Shown piece after piece: positions 9,250-18,662 of a DNA stretch of 64,000 bases. Source of the DNA: Streptomyces morookaense. GTDB taxonomy: Bacteria > Actinomycetota > Actinomycetes > Streptomycetales > Streptomycetaceae. The translations under genes were made by a program, and so were the position numbers. How positions within the stretch are numbered: the first letter of the stretch is position 1; every line of letters begins with the position of its first letter. The notes beneath the pieces are model-generated. The model had not been told where the DNA came from. It saw only the letters and a program-made list of their open reading frames with translations, and made no database searches. The stretch spans positions 48,901-112,900 of the forward strand of contig NZ_JABBXF010000047.1 of assembly GCF_013030945.1 (NCBI RefSeq). The letters are read 5' to 3'.

Positions 9250-9747
9250 GTGGAGTTCGACGTCACCATCGAGATCCCGAAGGGTTCGCGGAACAAGTAC
9301 GAGGTGGACCACGAGACCGGTCGCATCCGTCTGGACCGCCGACTCTTCACCTCGACCAGCTACCCGGCCGACTACGGTTTCGTCGAGAACACCCTCGGCG
9401 AGGACGGCGACCCGCTGGACGCCATGGTCATCCTCGACGAGCCGACGTTCCCCGGATGCCTCATCAAGTGCCGCGCCATCGGCATGTTCCGCATGACGGA
9501 CGAGGCCGGCGGCGACGACAAGCTGCTGTGCGTCCCGGCGAACGACCCGCGCGTGGAGCACCTGCGCGACATCCACCACGTGTCGGAGTTCGACCGCCTG
9601 GAGATCCAGCACTTCTTCGAGGTCTACAAGGACCTCGAGCCGGGCAAGTCGGTCGAGGGTGCCGACTGGGTCGGCCGCGCCGAGGCCGAGGCCGAGATCG
9701 AGGCCTCCTACAAGCGCCTCGAGGCCGCGGGCGGCGCCCACCACTGA
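9250..9747 (+). CDS. ppa: inorganic pyrophosphatase (family I)
   Basis: The enzyme hydrolyses PPi released by biosynthesis. The 165-residue sequence contains the family signature DGDPLDAMVI and the conserved YPADYGF segment, with the metal-binding Asp residues in place. I take the GTG at 9250 because AAGGAG sits 6 nt upstream (9238-9243). An ATG 5 codons earlier would place that ribosome site inside the gene. It is divergent from dacB, as in other Streptomyces. Confidence 0.95.
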   Translation: MEFDVTIEIPKGSRNKYEVDHETGRIRLDRRLFTSTSYPADYGFVENTLGEDGDPLDAMVILDEPTFPGCLIKCRAIGMFRMTDEAGGDDKLLCVPANDPRVEHLRDIHHVSEFDRLEIQHFFEVYKDLEPGKSVEGADWVGRAEAEAEIEASYKRLEAAGGAHH

Positions 9748-9805
9748 TCCTGCGGATGGCTCGGCGGTGCGGTGCGGGGTGACCCCGGGACCGCACCGCC
9801 GTCAG

Positions 9806-9997
9806 TTGCGCCCCGAAGGGGCGCTGGGGGTACCCCCAGCGGTAGCTGGGGGAGGAACTGCGCGAGCAACCACCGACGGCTTGCAGCCGACGTACCACCC
9901 CAGGGTCCGGGGCGCAGCCCCCTGGGGGCACCTCCCAGCGTTAGCTGGGGGACTCGACTGCGGGCGCGTCGTGGCTGATCGCGCAGTTCCCCGCGCA
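9806..9997. repeat. dispersed palindromic intergenic element, copy 1
   Basis: This gap holds GCGCCCC-GAA-GGGGCGC (9808-9824), AACTGCGCGAGCAACCAC (9856-9873), CCGGGGCGCAGCCCCC (9907-9922) and an inverted GCGCAGTTCCCCGCGC (9981-9996), broken up by CCCCCAGC/GCTGGGGG pairs. The same blocks in the same order recur at 54568-54655. Short palindromic units of this type are scattered through Streptomyces intergenic DNA; they may also act as terminators for ppa and the exporter gene. Confidence 0.7.
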
Positions 9998-10006
9998 GGG
10001 GTACCC

Positions 10007-11689
10007 CTAGAACCCCCGCGTCCGCTTGGCGGCACGCCGACCCGCTCCGGCCCCCGGGATGCGGATGAAGAGGCGGGCCATCTCCGAGCCCAGGTTCACC
10101 CCGATCGCGATGGCCAGCGCCAGCGCCGCCGCCTTGGTGAGGCCCGCGATGCCCGTGTTCAGGTCGTTCTTGGCGAAGTTGAGCAGTGCGAAGTACACCG
10201 CGCTGCCCGGCAGCAGCGGTCCGATCGCCGCCGTGATGTACGGCAGCGCGGACGCGTACCGGTACCGGGCCATCAGCTGGCCGAAGAGGCCGACCAGTCC
10301 GGCCGCCACGGCCGTGGCCGGCACCGTGTCGAGCCGTACGGTGTCCGCCAGCGCCCCGTAGACGACCCATGCGACCCCGCCGTTGAGGGTCGCGTACAGC
10401 ACGGTGGAACGTTCCTGCTGGAGCAGCAGCGCGAAGGCGAAGCACAGCAGCATGGCCGCGATCGTCTGGACGACCGGCCGTACCTGGCGCTCCAGCGCCG
10501 CCTCCGGGTTGAGCGTGGCGCCGCCGATGTGCACGCCCCCGTAGAGCACCATCAGCACGCCGCAGACGATGCCCGCGATGAGGTAGCCGACCTCCAGCAG
10601 CCGGGCGGCGGCGGTGATGTAGAAGCCCGTCAGGCCGTCCTGTACGCCCGCCACCAGGGCCCGCCCGGGGATCAGGGCGAAGAGTCCGCCGGTGATCACG
10701 GCGGAGGCCTGGACGTGGACGTACGCGTGCGCGGCGCTGAGCGCGACGCCCATCGCGGCGGGCGCCATCGCCGCGGCGACGAACTGGTAGAACTCCGGCA
10801 GCCCGCGCCCCGCCGCCAGCCAGGCGAGCCGGTCGCCGAGCATGGCCCCGGCCATCGCCGCGAGGAAGACGACCACACCCCCGCCCACGAGCATGCTCGC
10901 CGCCCCGGCGAGCAGCCCCGCGGCGGCGGTCAGCGCCCAGGACGGGTACGGGTGGCGGTTGCGGCGTATCTCGGCGAGGCGCCCGTACGCCTCCTCCAGG
11001 GTCAGGCCCGGGCCCGCCGAGGTGATGTCGTGGACGAGCCGGTAGACGGCGGACAGCCGGGTGTAGTCGGTGCCGCGGCGGCGCACGGTGCGGCCGGCGG
11101 TCACCGGGTCGTCGACGAGGGACGGCTGGTAGCTGACGGACAGCTGGGTGAAGGTGACGGTCGGCTCGCAGCGGCCGAGCCCGTAGGCGTGCGCGACGCC
11201 GTACATCGCGGCCTCCACGTCCTCCGCGCCCTCGCCGCCCGCGAGCAGCAGCTCGCCGATGCGCAGCGTCAGGTCGAGGACGCGGGGGACCGCCGGCCCG
11301 GTCTCGTCCTCGGCCTTCTCGACGCGTTCCGGGACCGGCCGTTCCGCCAGCGGCATGCGCAGCATGGTGCGCATCCGGTCCTGCCAGGGCTCCTCCTTGG
11401 TGAGGCTGACCCTGGGTATGCCGTAGGGCGGCGTGAAGGCCGGGTACGGGGACGGGGACGTGGCGCCCGCGGGCAGGGTGAAGGCCGAGCCGCCCTCCGG
11501 GCGGCTCCCGGAGTCGGGGGCGACGCCCTGCGGGAGGGCGAACTCGGAGGTCGGGTGCTCGTCCTCCGGTGGCGTCGGCAGCGGCACGCCCAGGGGCGGT
11601 GTGAAGGCGCTGTGCGCCTCGTCGGATTGCGGTTTGCGGTCCTCTCCCGACGCTCCGTCCGGGTCGCCGCCCCGCTGCCGATCCACCAC
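10007..11689 (-). CDS. threonine/serine exporter family membrane protein (ThrE-like)
   Basis: This is a large polytopic membrane protein of about 560 residues. A long Pro/Gly-rich cytosolic N-terminus is followed by a DUF1212/ThrE_1 domain and a second membrane half (ThrE_2), about ten hydrophobic segments in all. The family exports small neutral amino acids such as Thr and Ser in Corynebacterium; that substrate is inferred here. I choose the GTG at 11689 because GAGGAG lies 6 nt upstream; another GTG at 11743 adds 18 residues. Downstream of the DedA gene, with a gap of about 105 bp. Confidence 0.8.
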   Translation of the reverse strand: MVDRQRGGDPDGASGEDRKPQSDEAHSAFTPPLGVPLPTPPEDEHPTSEFALPQGVAPDSGSRPEGGSAFTLPAGATSPSPYPAFTPPYGIPRVSLTKEEPWQDRMRTMLRMPLAERPVPERVEKAEDETGPAVPRVLDLTLRIGELLLAGGEGAEDVEAAMYGVAHAYGLGRCEPTVTFTQLSVSYQPSLVDDPVTAGRTVRRRGTDYTRLSAVYRLVHDITSAGPGLTLEEAYGRLAEIRRNRHPYPSWALTAAAGLLAGAASMLVGGGVVVFLAAMAGAMLGDRLAWLAAGRGLPEFYQFVAAAMAPAAMGVALSAAHAYVHVQASAVITGGLFALIPGRALVAGVQDGLTGFYITAAARLLEVGYLIAGIVCGVLMVLYGGVHIGGATLNPEAALERQVRPVVQTIAAMLLCFAFALLLQQERSTVLYATLNGGVAWVVYGALADTVRLDTVPATAVAAGLVGLFGQLMARYRYASALPYITAAIGPLLPGSAVYFALLNFAKNDLNTGIAGLTKAAALALAIAIGVNLGSEMARLFIRIPGAGAGRRAAKRTRGF

Positions 11690-11794
11690 CGCGCGCTCCT
11701 CGTCGTGCCCCTCGGAGTCTCCTGCCCCAGTGCCACGATGCACGATGGTCCGGACGGCCGCTCAACGGGGGGCCGTCTATCCGGAATACGGGGC

Positions 11795-12487
11795 TCAGCG
11801 GCGCGCGTGCCGCCCGCGCTGCACCGGCACCGGGCGCTCCACGCCCTCCCCCGCCTTCTTCGCCTTCGAACGGGCCCGCAGGAACTCGATCGCGATCGGC
11901 ACCACCGAGATCAGCACGATGGCGACCAGCATCATCTCGATGTTCTTGCGGACGAACTCGACCTGCCCGAGCACGGCGCCCAGCAGCGTCACACCGACGC
12001 CCCAGAGCGTGCCGCCGATGATGTTGAAGGTGATGAACGAGCGGTAGTTCATCCTGCTCACGCCGGCGATGATCGGCGTGAAGGTCCGGATGACGGGCAC
12101 GAAGCGGGCCAGTACGAGCGACTTCGGCCCGTACTTCTCGAAGAATTCGTGCGCCTTCTGGACGTTCTCCTGCTTGAAGATCTTCGAGTCGGGGCGCCGG
12201 AAGAGCGCCGGGCCGACCTTGCGGCCGAAGAGGTAGCCCGCCTGGTCGCCGAGGATCGCGGCGAGCGCGACGAGCAGGCAGACCACCCACAGCGGGTACT
12301 GGTTCAGCTTGCCCGTGGTGACCAGCAGGCCCGTGGTGAACAGGAGCGAGTCTCCCGGCAGGAAGAAGCCGATGAGCAGGCCCGACTCGGCGAAGACAAT
12401 GGCCAGGACTCCGAGCAGGCCGAACTGGCCGATCAGGTAGTCCGAGTCCAGCCACTGGGGGCCGAGCGCGAGGGTGGTCGGGGTCAC
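11795..12487 (-). CDS. DedA family membrane protein
   Basis: The 230-residue protein carries the DedA/SNARE-associated domain: GLLIGFFLPGDSLLF, GDQAGYLFGRKVG, the acidic/basic motif ARFVPVIRTFTPIIAG, and terminal hydrophobic helices. DedA proteins act in undecaprenyl phosphate or lipid flipping and membrane homeostasis. I take the GTG at 12487, which has AGGAG about 10 nt upstream; the frame stays open for 75 more codons, but that stretch is low-complexity Arg/Pro and implausible. The C-terminus is basic. Confidence 0.88.
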   Translation of the reverse strand: MTPTTLALGPQWLDSDYLIGQFGLLGVLAIVFAESGLLIGFFLPGDSLLFTTGLLVTTGKLNQYPLWVVCLLVALAAILGDQAGYLFGRKVGPALFRRPDSKIFKQENVQKAHEFFEKYGPKSLVLARFVPVIRTFTPIIAGVSRMNYRSFITFNIIGGTLWGVGVTLLGAVLGQVEFVRKNIEMMLVAIVLISVVPIAIEFLRARSKAKKAGEGVERPVPVQRGRHARR

Positions 12488-12701
12488 GGGTGACAGGCTC
12501 CTGGGTCGAGGGCACAGGCTCGTGCGAGGCCCGGGCACAGGCGGGGGGAGGCGGTGCGGCCACCAAGTATGCAACGGCCCCGTGAACCGCCCGGTTCCGG
12601 AGGGCGACCGGGACCGCACCCCCCGTGCCCGGCAACCCTCCGACCTCGGGATGCGTCTCGGTGGTCGACCGGCAAAACTGCACAGACGGAGGTGGGATGC
12701 G

Positions 12702-13070
12702 ATGAGCATCAATGAGTTCGGCGGCGGTCAGCAGGAGCAGTCGGATGTGCTCGTGGTGACGACGAACGACGTGCCCGGCTACCGGGTGGAACGGGTCATC
12801 GGCGAGGTCTTCGGCCTCACCGTGCGCTCCCGGAACGTCGGCAGCCAGATCGGCGCGGGCCTGAAGTCCCTGATCGGCGGCGAGCTCAAGGGCCTGACCA
12901 AGACCCTGGTCGAGACCCGCAACCAGGCCATGGAGCGCCTCGTCGAGCAGGCCCGGGCGCGCGGCGCCAACGCCATCCTGGCGTTCCGCTTCGACGTGAC
13001 GGAGGCCGCGGACCTCGGCACGGAGGTCTGCGCGTACGGCACGGCCGTGGTGATCGCCCCGCAGCAGTGA
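12702..13070 (+). CDS. YbjQ/UPF0145 heavy-metal-binding-domain protein
   Basis: The 122-residue product matches the YbjQ family: a VVTTNDVPGY start, the GEVFGLTVRSRN block, then the AMERLVEQARARGANAILAF helix and strand. These proteins form pentameric rings and their role is unknown. A strong GGAGG (12688-12692) lies 9 nt before the ATG. It is divergent from the DedA gene and convergent with the lipoprotein gene. Confidence 0.85.
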   Translation: MSINEFGGGQQEQSDVLVVTTNDVPGYRVERVIGEVFGLTVRSRNVGSQIGAGLKSLIGGELKGLTKTLVETRNQAMERLVEQARARGANAILAFRFDVTEAADLGTEVCAYGTAVVIAPQQ

Positions 13071-13080
13071 CCTGCCGGTG

Positions 13081-13118
13081 AGGGGGCGGTGCGGGGCCTG
13101 TCCCCCGCACCGCCCCCT
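13081..13118. terminator. strong bidirectional hairpin
   Basis: AGGGGGCGGTGCGGGG (13081-13096) and its exact complement (13103-13118) form a 16-bp stem with a 6-nt loop between two convergent stops. Confidence 0.8.
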
Positions 13119-13140
13119 GCTGTGTCAGGAGAAGGCTGTG

Positions 13141-13806
13141 TCAGGAGAAGGGGACGGCGTCCTTCGCGTCGATGTGCCAGTCGGTCACGACCGGCCTGTC
13201 GACGAGGATCGTGCCGACCTTCAGGCTCACCGGGTCCGGGTCCTCGTTGCCCACGGCCACGATGATGCTGTCGAGCTCCTTGCCGTGCTTGGTGTTGGCG
13301 GTCTTCGGGTTCACACCCGCGTACACGGTGATGTCCCCCTTCAGCGTCACCGCATCGCCCGCGACCTGCTCTGCCGGGCCCGCCGTGGTCCCGTCCGAGC
13401 CGAAGGCGACCGTCGGGAGACCGGCGGGCAGCGTGCAGGTGATGCCCCGGTGGGCCTTGGCGCTGATGAGGATGTAGCCGCCGGCCTGGTCCTCCGAGCG
13501 GGTGCTCCAGGTGATGTCCTTCGCACGGCAGACCTTGCCGGGGTGGCCGCTCTTGTCACGATCACCAACCGGTGTGCCGGTGCGCACCTTGTCGTGCCCG
13601 GCCGAGGGCTGCGCGGTGCGCGTGCCGCCGCCGTGGGCCGAGGGAGCGGCGGGGGCGGCGGGAGAGGCCGAGGCGGACCCGACCGCGGACGGAGCCGGAG
13701 CCGCACCCCCCGCGGCGGAGGCGCCGCCGGCGCAAGCGGCCAGCGACAGCGCCCCGGCGAGCGTGGTGGCGGCGATGGCGGCGGTACGGATGCGGTGCTT
13801 GCGCAT
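13141..13806 (-). CDS. secreted lipoprotein, DUF4232-type
   Basis: The ATG at 13806 gives 221 residues with a type II signal peptide and lipobox LAAC (Cys25). A 60-residue Ala/Pro/Ser/Gly linker leads to a C-terminal domain of the DUF4232 kind, with two conserved cysteines (CRAKDI and ITCTLPAG) and beta-strand-rich sequence. It is tethered outside the membrane; its function is unknown. The frame continues 29 codons upstream, but only the chosen start gives a signal peptide. Confidence 0.75.
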   Translation of the reverse strand: MRKHRIRTAAIAATTLAGALSLAACAGGASAAGGAAPAPSAVGSASASPAAPAAPSAHGGGTRTAQPSAGHDKVRTGTPVGDRDKSGHPGKVCRAKDITWSTRSEDQAGGYILISAKAHRGITCTLPAGLPTVAFGSDGTTAGPAEQVAGDAVTLKGDITVYAGVNPKTANTKHGKELDSIIVAVGNEDPDPVSLKVGTILVDRPVVTDWHIDAKDAVPFS

Positions 13807-13978
13807 GGTGATTCGGTTCTCCCGGGAGACGGTACGAGCCGGCCGACCGGCCGGCTGCCCACCACCGTGCGAGCCACGGCCCCGGTCCGGCAACGCTCTG
13901 CCGGGAGCACGGGACGAAGGGACAAAAAAGCGCCTCTGACCTGCGGAAACACAACCCCCTGGAACGCTGCTCCGGGAC

Positions 13979-14536
13979 TCACTCCCCCGCCATCACGTAC
14001 TCCCCCGCCTCCAGCCGCGCGATCAGACCCCGTGTCCAGCGCTCGCCGCTCTCCGCCTGGTGCTCCCACATGCCGCCGATCTCGGCGATGTGGCCCCAGT
14101 CCGCGCCCTCGGGCGGGGTCCAGCGGGCGCGGATGTCGGCGCGCCAGGCCTCCAGGGCGGAGACGCGCTGCCGGAGCAGGGAGACGGCCTCGGCGCGCGG
14201 GAGGTCGGTGAGGAAGCCGATGCCTGCGGTGAGGACGTCCAGTTGGGGGGCCGCCGAGGTCAGTGCGGCGCGGAGGAGGGCGAGGAACTCCGTCTCGCCC
14301 GCCTGCGTCAGTTCGTACTCCGTGCGGGGCGGGCCGCCCGCCTCGCTGGGGGCGGTCTCGTGACCGACCATCAGGCCCTGGCGGGCCATGGACTTCAGGG
14401 CGTGGTAGATCGAGCCGGGCTTGGCGTTGGACCACTCGTGGGCGCCCCACGTCTCCAGGTCCGCGCGGACCTGGTAGCCGTGGGCGCGTCCGTGCCGGCG
14501 CACTGCGCCCAGGACCAGGAGGCGGATCGCCGACAT
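13979..14536 (-). CDS. PadR family transcriptional regulator
   Basis: This 185-residue repressor has the PadR winged helix at residues 1-85 (LLVLGAVRRHGRAHGYQVR, then GSIYHALKSMARQGL) and a C-terminal helical dimerisation arm (Vir_act_alpha_C type). The ATG at 14536 is the conserved PadR start. It lies just downstream of the DinB gene in the same direction (64-bp gap), so the two may be co-transcribed and PadR may respond to the same stress. No effector can be deduced. Confidence 0.87.
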   Translation of the reverse strand: MSAIRLLVLGAVRRHGRAHGYQVRADLETWGAHEWSNAKPGSIYHALKSMARQGLMVGHETAPSEAGGPPRTEYELTQAGETEFLALLRAALTSAAPQLDVLTAGIGFLTDLPRAEAVSLLRQRVSALEAWRADIRARWTPPEGADWGHIAEIGGMWEHQAESGERWTRGLIARLEAGEYVMAGE

Positions 14537-14600
14537 CGGGTGCGGTCTCCTTGCTGAGGGGAACGGGTGGGCCCGGCCCACCCTTTCACCTCGGGTCGCC

Positions 14601-15143
14601 TCAGGCCGTCGCGCGTTCCTGGTCCACCAGCTCGAACGCGGTCTTGCCGTCCAGCGATTCGCGGATGACGTCCGCGTGGCCCGCGTGCCGGGCCATCTCC
14701 TCGATCAGGTGCAGCAGCAGCCACCGCATCGACACCCGGGTCTGCGGCGGGAACCACGGCCGCTCCGGCAGCGGGAACGTCTGCTCCAGGCCGGGCAGCC
14801 CGCGGATGTACTCCTCCACCTCGGCCTGCACCTTCTCCCAGTGCGCGAGCCTTCCGGCCACCGTCTCGCCCTCCACCAGGCGGAAGCTGTCCGGCCAGCT
14901 GGACTCGTCGCGCTGGACCTCCGGCGGGAGTTGCTGGGCCAGGCGGAGCCAGTTGTGCTCGACCTCGACGACGTGCTTGAGCAGGCCGCCCAGCGACAGC
15001 TCGCTGGCGCTGGGCTTCTGCCGGGCCTGCTCCTCGGTCAGGCCGAGCAGGGCGCGGCGGATGCCGCCGCGCTGCGCCTCCAGGAAGGCGAGCAGGGTGC
15101 CGCGCTCGTCGGAAACATCCGGCTCGGTCACAAGTGTGGGCAT
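14601..15143 (-). CDS. DinB family protein (DUF664-type)
   Basis: This is a 180-residue four-helix protein of the DinB/YfiT group. The His residues expected for a metal site are in LKHVVEVEHNWL and in LHLIEEMARHAGHADVIRE. In actinobacteria such proteins are thiol (mycothiol)-dependent transferases or of unknown role. The ATG at 15143 has AGGAG about 5 nt upstream. It precedes the PadR gene. Confidence 0.82.
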   Translation of the reverse strand: MPTLVTEPDVSDERGTLLAFLEAQRGGIRRALLGLTEEQARQKPSASELSLGGLLKHVVEVEHNWLRLAQQLPPEVQRDESSWPDSFRLVEGETVAGRLAHWEKVQAEVEEYIRGLPGLEQTFPLPERPWFPPQTRVSMRWLLLHLIEEMARHAGHADVIRESLDGKTAFELVDQERATA

Positions 15144-15251
15144 GAGAACTCTCCTTCGGTCGGCGTCCTCGCGAACGGCTCCAAGGTACGGCCGAACGAG
15201 GTCAGTTCCTGTCCTACACACGCACTCGAACGGGAATCCCGGAACGGAATC

Positions 15252-16727
15252 TCAGAACGGGAATCTGCTCCGCCCGTGCTGGATCGAGATCCACTTGGTC
15301 GTCGTGAACGCGTCCACCATCGCGTCCCCGTTCAGCCGCCCCACCCCGGAGTGCTTCTCGCCGCCGAACGGCACGATCGCCTCGTCGTGCACCGTCGCAT
15401 CGTTGACATGCACCATGCCCGTCTCGATGCGCTTGGCCACCCGCACGCCCCGCTCGATGTCCCCGGTGTGGACGGCGCCGCTCAGGCCGTACGGGGTCGC
15501 GTTGGCGAGGCGGACGGCCTCGTCCTCGCCGTCGAAGGGGATGATCAGGGCGACGGGGCCGAAGATCTCCTGGCCCAGGATGGGCGCGTCCTCCGCCAGG
15601 CCCGTCAGGACGGACGGTCCGACGAGCGTGCCGTCCGTCGTGCCCCGCAGGAGTGCGGTCGCCCCGCCCGCCACCGTCTGCTCGACGAGCGTCGTGATCG
15701 CCTCGGCCTGGCCCGAGTTGATGAGGGGGCCGATGTGCGTGGCGGGGTCGCCCGGGTCGCCGACCTTCAGGGTGCGCACCTTCGCGACGAACTTCTCGGT
15801 GAACTCGCGTTCCACGGCCCGGTCCACCAGCACCCGGTTCGCGGCCATGCAGACCTGTCCCTGGTGGACGAACCGGCTGAACACCGCGGCGTCCACCGCG
15901 TAGTCGACGTCCGCGTCGTCGAGGACGATCAGCGCGCTGTTGCCGCCGAGTTCGAGGATCACCTTCTTGAAGTGCGAGGCACCCACGGTCGCGACGTGCC
16001 GGCCGACCTTGTCGGAGCCGGTGAAGGAGAGCACCTTGGGGACGGGGTGCTCGATGAGCGCGTCGCCGATCTCCGCGATGTCGGTGATCACGACGTTGAG
16101 CACACCGGCCGGGAGCCCGGCGTCGGCGAAGAGCTTGGCGACCAGACCGCCGCCGCATATGGGCGTGTTCTGGTGGGGCTTGAGGACGACCGCGTTGCCG
16201 AGGGCGAGGGCCGGGGCCACCGACTTGATCGACAGCAGGAACGGGAAGTTGAACGGACTGATCACGCCGACAACGCCGACGGGCACCCGGTAGAGACGGT
16301 TCTCCTTGGTGTCGTCGGGGGACGGCAGGATGCGGCCCTCGGCGCGCAGCGCGAGCTGGATCGCCTCGCGCAGGAACTCGCGTACCAGGTGCAGCTCGAA
16401 CGCCGCCTTGACGGCGGTGCCGCCGCACTCCGCGGTGATGGCCGCGGTCAGCTCCTCCTCGGTGTCGTCGACGATGCGCAGGGCGCGTTCGAAGACGAGC
16501 CGGCGGCGGTACGGGTTGACCGCGGCCCAGCCGGGCTGGGCGCGCTCGGCGGCCCGGTAGGCCTGGTCGATCTCGGCCACGGTGGCCACGGTGATGGAGG
16601 CGAGCTTCTCCCCGTCGTACGGGTTGAAGTCGACGATGTCCCAGGAGCCGCTGCCGGCCCGCCACTCGCCGTCGATGTACTGGAATGCCAGCTCACTGAA
16701 ACAGGAGCCGTGGGAGGAGTACGACAT
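15252..16727 (-). CDS. NAD(P)-dependent aldehyde dehydrogenase (benzaldehyde dehydrogenase-like)
   Basis: This 491-residue ALDH-superfamily enzyme oxidises aldehydes to acids. The general base Glu259 is in LELGGNSA and the catalytic Cys293 in GQVCMAANR; the Rossmann cofactor segment SFTGSDKVGRHV is intact. Overall it resembles the vanillin/benzaldehyde dehydrogenase branch, though the substrate is uncertain. Downstream of the XRE regulator in the same direction with an 87-bp gap, so it could be under its control. Confidence 0.88.
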   Translation of the reverse strand: MSYSSHGSCFSELAFQYIDGEWRAGSGSWDIVDFNPYDGEKLASITVATVAEIDQAYRAAERAQPGWAAVNPYRRRLVFERALRIVDDTEEELTAAITAECGGTAVKAAFELHLVREFLREAIQLALRAEGRILPSPDDTKENRLYRVPVGVVGVISPFNFPFLLSIKSVAPALALGNAVVLKPHQNTPICGGGLVAKLFADAGLPAGVLNVVITDIAEIGDALIEHPVPKVLSFTGSDKVGRHVATVGASHFKKVILELGGNSALIVLDDADVDYAVDAAVFSRFVHQGQVCMAANRVLVDRAVEREFTEKFVAKVRTLKVGDPGDPATHIGPLINSGQAEAITTLVEQTVAGGATALLRGTTDGTLVGPSVLTGLAEDAPILGQEIFGPVALIIPFDGEDEAVRLANATPYGLSGAVHTGDIERGVRVAKRIETGMVHVNDATVHDEAIVPFGGEKHSGVGRLNGDAMVDAFTTTKWISIQHGRSRFPF

Positions 16728-16814
16728 GCGCCATCCCTGTCTGCGAAAAGCGGGGCGCCCGTGACGCCCTTATCGAATGGGGACCTCCTGATGTGACGTC
16801 ATCGTACTGATGTA

Positions 16815-17678
16815 TCAGAGGAGTTGAAGGAGTCGGGCTATCAGTTCGCGCGATGCGGCGGGCGGCAGGCTCTCGGCGTGCAGCTGTTCCATCACGCGCT
16901 CGTACTGGGCCACATCCTCCCCCTTGTCGAGGTAGAGCGCACTGGTGAGCTGTTCCAGGTACACCACGTCCGACAGATCGGACTCGGGGAAGCGCAGCAT
17001 GGCGAACGAACCGCTCTCCCCGGAGTGGCCGCCGTGCGCGAACGGCATCACCTGCAGCGTCACGTTGGGCTGTTCGGAGATGTCGATGAGGTGCTGGAGC
17101 TGGCCGCGCATGACCTCGGGCCCGCCGTACGGGCGGTGCAGCGCGGCCTCGTCGAGCACGGCGTGGAAGCGCGGGGCGCGCTCCGAGAAGAGCAGTTTCT
17201 GGCGCTCCATGCGGAGCGAGACCCGGCGTTCTATCTCGGCCTCGTCGGCCTTCGGGTTGCCCCGGACCACCACGGCATGCGCATACCCTTCGGTCTGCAA
17301 CAGGCCATGGACGAACTGGACTTCGTAGACCGATATGTGCGAGGCGGCTCCTTCGAGTCCTACATATGTCTGGAACCAGCCGGGCAGGACGTCGCCGTAA
17401 CTGTGCCACCAGCCCGCCACGTTGGCCTCCCGGGCCAGTCCGAGGAGCGCCTCGCGCTCGGCCCCGTCGGTGACGCCGTACAGCGTGAGCAGGTCCTCCA
17501 CGTCGCGCGCCTTGAAGCTCACCCGGCCCAGCTCCATGCGGCTGATCTTCGACTCGGACGCCCGGATCGAGTACCCGGCTGCTTCGCGCGTGATGCCGCG
17601 CGACTCCCGCAGCCTCCTGAGCTGGGAGCCCAGCAGTATGCGTCGCACCACGGAACCGCTCGACTCGTTCGTGGCCAT
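16815..17678 (-). CDS. XRE-family regulator with DUF5753 (BldD/WhiJ-like)
   Basis: This is 287 residues with an N-terminal helix-turn-helix (about 15-70) and a C-terminal DUF5753 domain holding the typical GLLQTEGYAHAVV and LDEAALHRPYGG blocks. Genes of this type form conserved Streptomyces modules with an ATP-binding anti-sigma-like protein and a DUF397 protein; all three occur here within 2.1 kb. Such modules affect development and antibiotic timing (WhiJ/AbaA type). The ATG at 17678 has AGGAAGGG upstream. Confidence 0.88.
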   Translation of the reverse strand: MATNESSGSVVRRILLGSQLRRLRESRGITREAAGYSIRASESKISRMELGRVSFKARDVEDLLTLYGVTDGAEREALLGLAREANVAGWWHSYGDVLPGWFQTYVGLEGAASHISVYEVQFVHGLLQTEGYAHAVVVRGNPKADEAEIERRVSLRMERQKLLFSERAPRFHAVLDEAALHRPYGGPEVMRGQLQHLIDISEQPNVTLQVMPFAHGGHSGESGSFAMLRFPESDLSDVVYLEQLTSALYLDKGEDVAQYERVMEQLHAESLPPAASRELIARLLQLL

Positions 17679-18015
17679 CTCTGCGACCCTTCCTCTTCCG
17701 GTCCTGTGTCAGGGCTGTGTGGTGGTGTCGTCGCTTCCGCACCCTCCTGAGGGCGACCCCCGCTGCCCTCGGCGCCGAAGTCTGCCACCTCCGGGCTCCG
17801 TTGCGTGCAGGTGTGGTTACCCAGATGAGCCATAGGCGGAGTCCCTACGTCAGGAGGCGCAGGGAGAATTGCTCCCCAACCACCCTCTGCGCCCCCAAAT
17901 CCCTCTCGTGCACGTGCATCTGCCCTTGCATCCGCCCTGCGCATTGGGAACCATGGAGCTCGCACACGTGCACGTCACGTCAACGTCACGTCCTCGATTG
18001 CCAGGAGTGCCTCGG
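17679..18015. promoter_or_regulatory. divergent promoter region with TGCACGTGCA-type palindromes
   Basis: This 337-bp gap separates the XRE gene from the ATP-binding protein gene and holds no gene I can support. It contains the perfect palindrome TGCACGTGCA (17909-17918), a related ACGTGCACGT (17966-17975), and repeated CGTCACGT words just after. The same decamer TGCACGTGCA recurs at 19005-19014, in front of the DUF397 gene. A common operator for the module is likely, probably for the XRE protein. Confidence 0.5.
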
Positions 18016-18555
18016 ATGGGTACCGAAGGATCGACTGTGCTCTCGCCGTTATGGAGAGGGCTGCCCACGATCGACTCATCCGTCGTCTCCGACTCGGCGT
18101 CCTGTTCCCTGCCGCATCGCTTCGAAGCGGTGCGCAGCGCAAGGAAGTTCACCGGAGCCACGCTCGACCGGTGGGGCCTCGCCGCACTGGTCGACGATGT
18201 GGCGCTGGTCGTCTCCGAGCTGGTGACCAACTCCCTGCGCTACGGCGCCGTCCCGGGCGACCGTGCGGGCGACGGGTACGAGGCTCCGGTACGTCTTCAT
18301 CTGATGCGCTGGACGACGCGACTGGTGTGTGCCGTACGCGATCCGAGCGAGGCGGGCCCGGTCGCGGGCCGCGCCGCAGCGGGGGACGAGTGCGGCCGCG
18401 GGCTGTTTCTGGTGGAGCAGTTCAGCGACAGCTGGGGATGGCACCCGCTGGCGGGGACGCTGCGGGGCAAGGTGGTGTGGGCGCTGTTCGGACTGCCGCA
18501 CGAGGCCGGACTCGACGGGGGCGACGGGGGGCTCCGCGACGGGTTCCCGGCCTAG
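18016..18555 (+). CDS. ATP-binding protein, anti-sigma-factor-kinase-like (HATPase_c)
   Basis: The 179-residue product has the single-domain HATPase_c fold of SpoIIAB/RsbW-like proteins: N-box VVSELVTNSLRYG, then VRDPSE and the G-box region GRGLFLVEQFSDSWGW. Streptomyces carry dozens of these; some are anti-sigma factors and many lack a known partner. AGGAG (18003-18007) sits 8 nt before the ATG at 18016, so I reject the longer N-terminal readings. The gene lies between the XRE gene (divergent) and DUF397 gene (convergent). Confidence 0.85.
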   Translation: MGTEGSTVLSPLWRGLPTIDSSVVSDSASCSLPHRFEAVRSARKFTGATLDRWGLAALVDDVALVVSELVTNSLRYGAVPGDRAGDGYEAPVRLHLMRWTTRLVCAVRDPSEAGPVAGRAAAGDECGRGLFLVEQFSDSWGWHPLAGTLRGKVVWALFGLPHEAGLDGGDGGLRDGFPA

Positions 18556-18662
18556 CCGGCGGCTGCACGGCGCACTGACCGCACACGGCGGAACGACGGA
18601 AAGCCGTACGACTGGAGGGGAGCCGTACGACCTGCCGACGGGACGACGGCCCGGCACGGGGC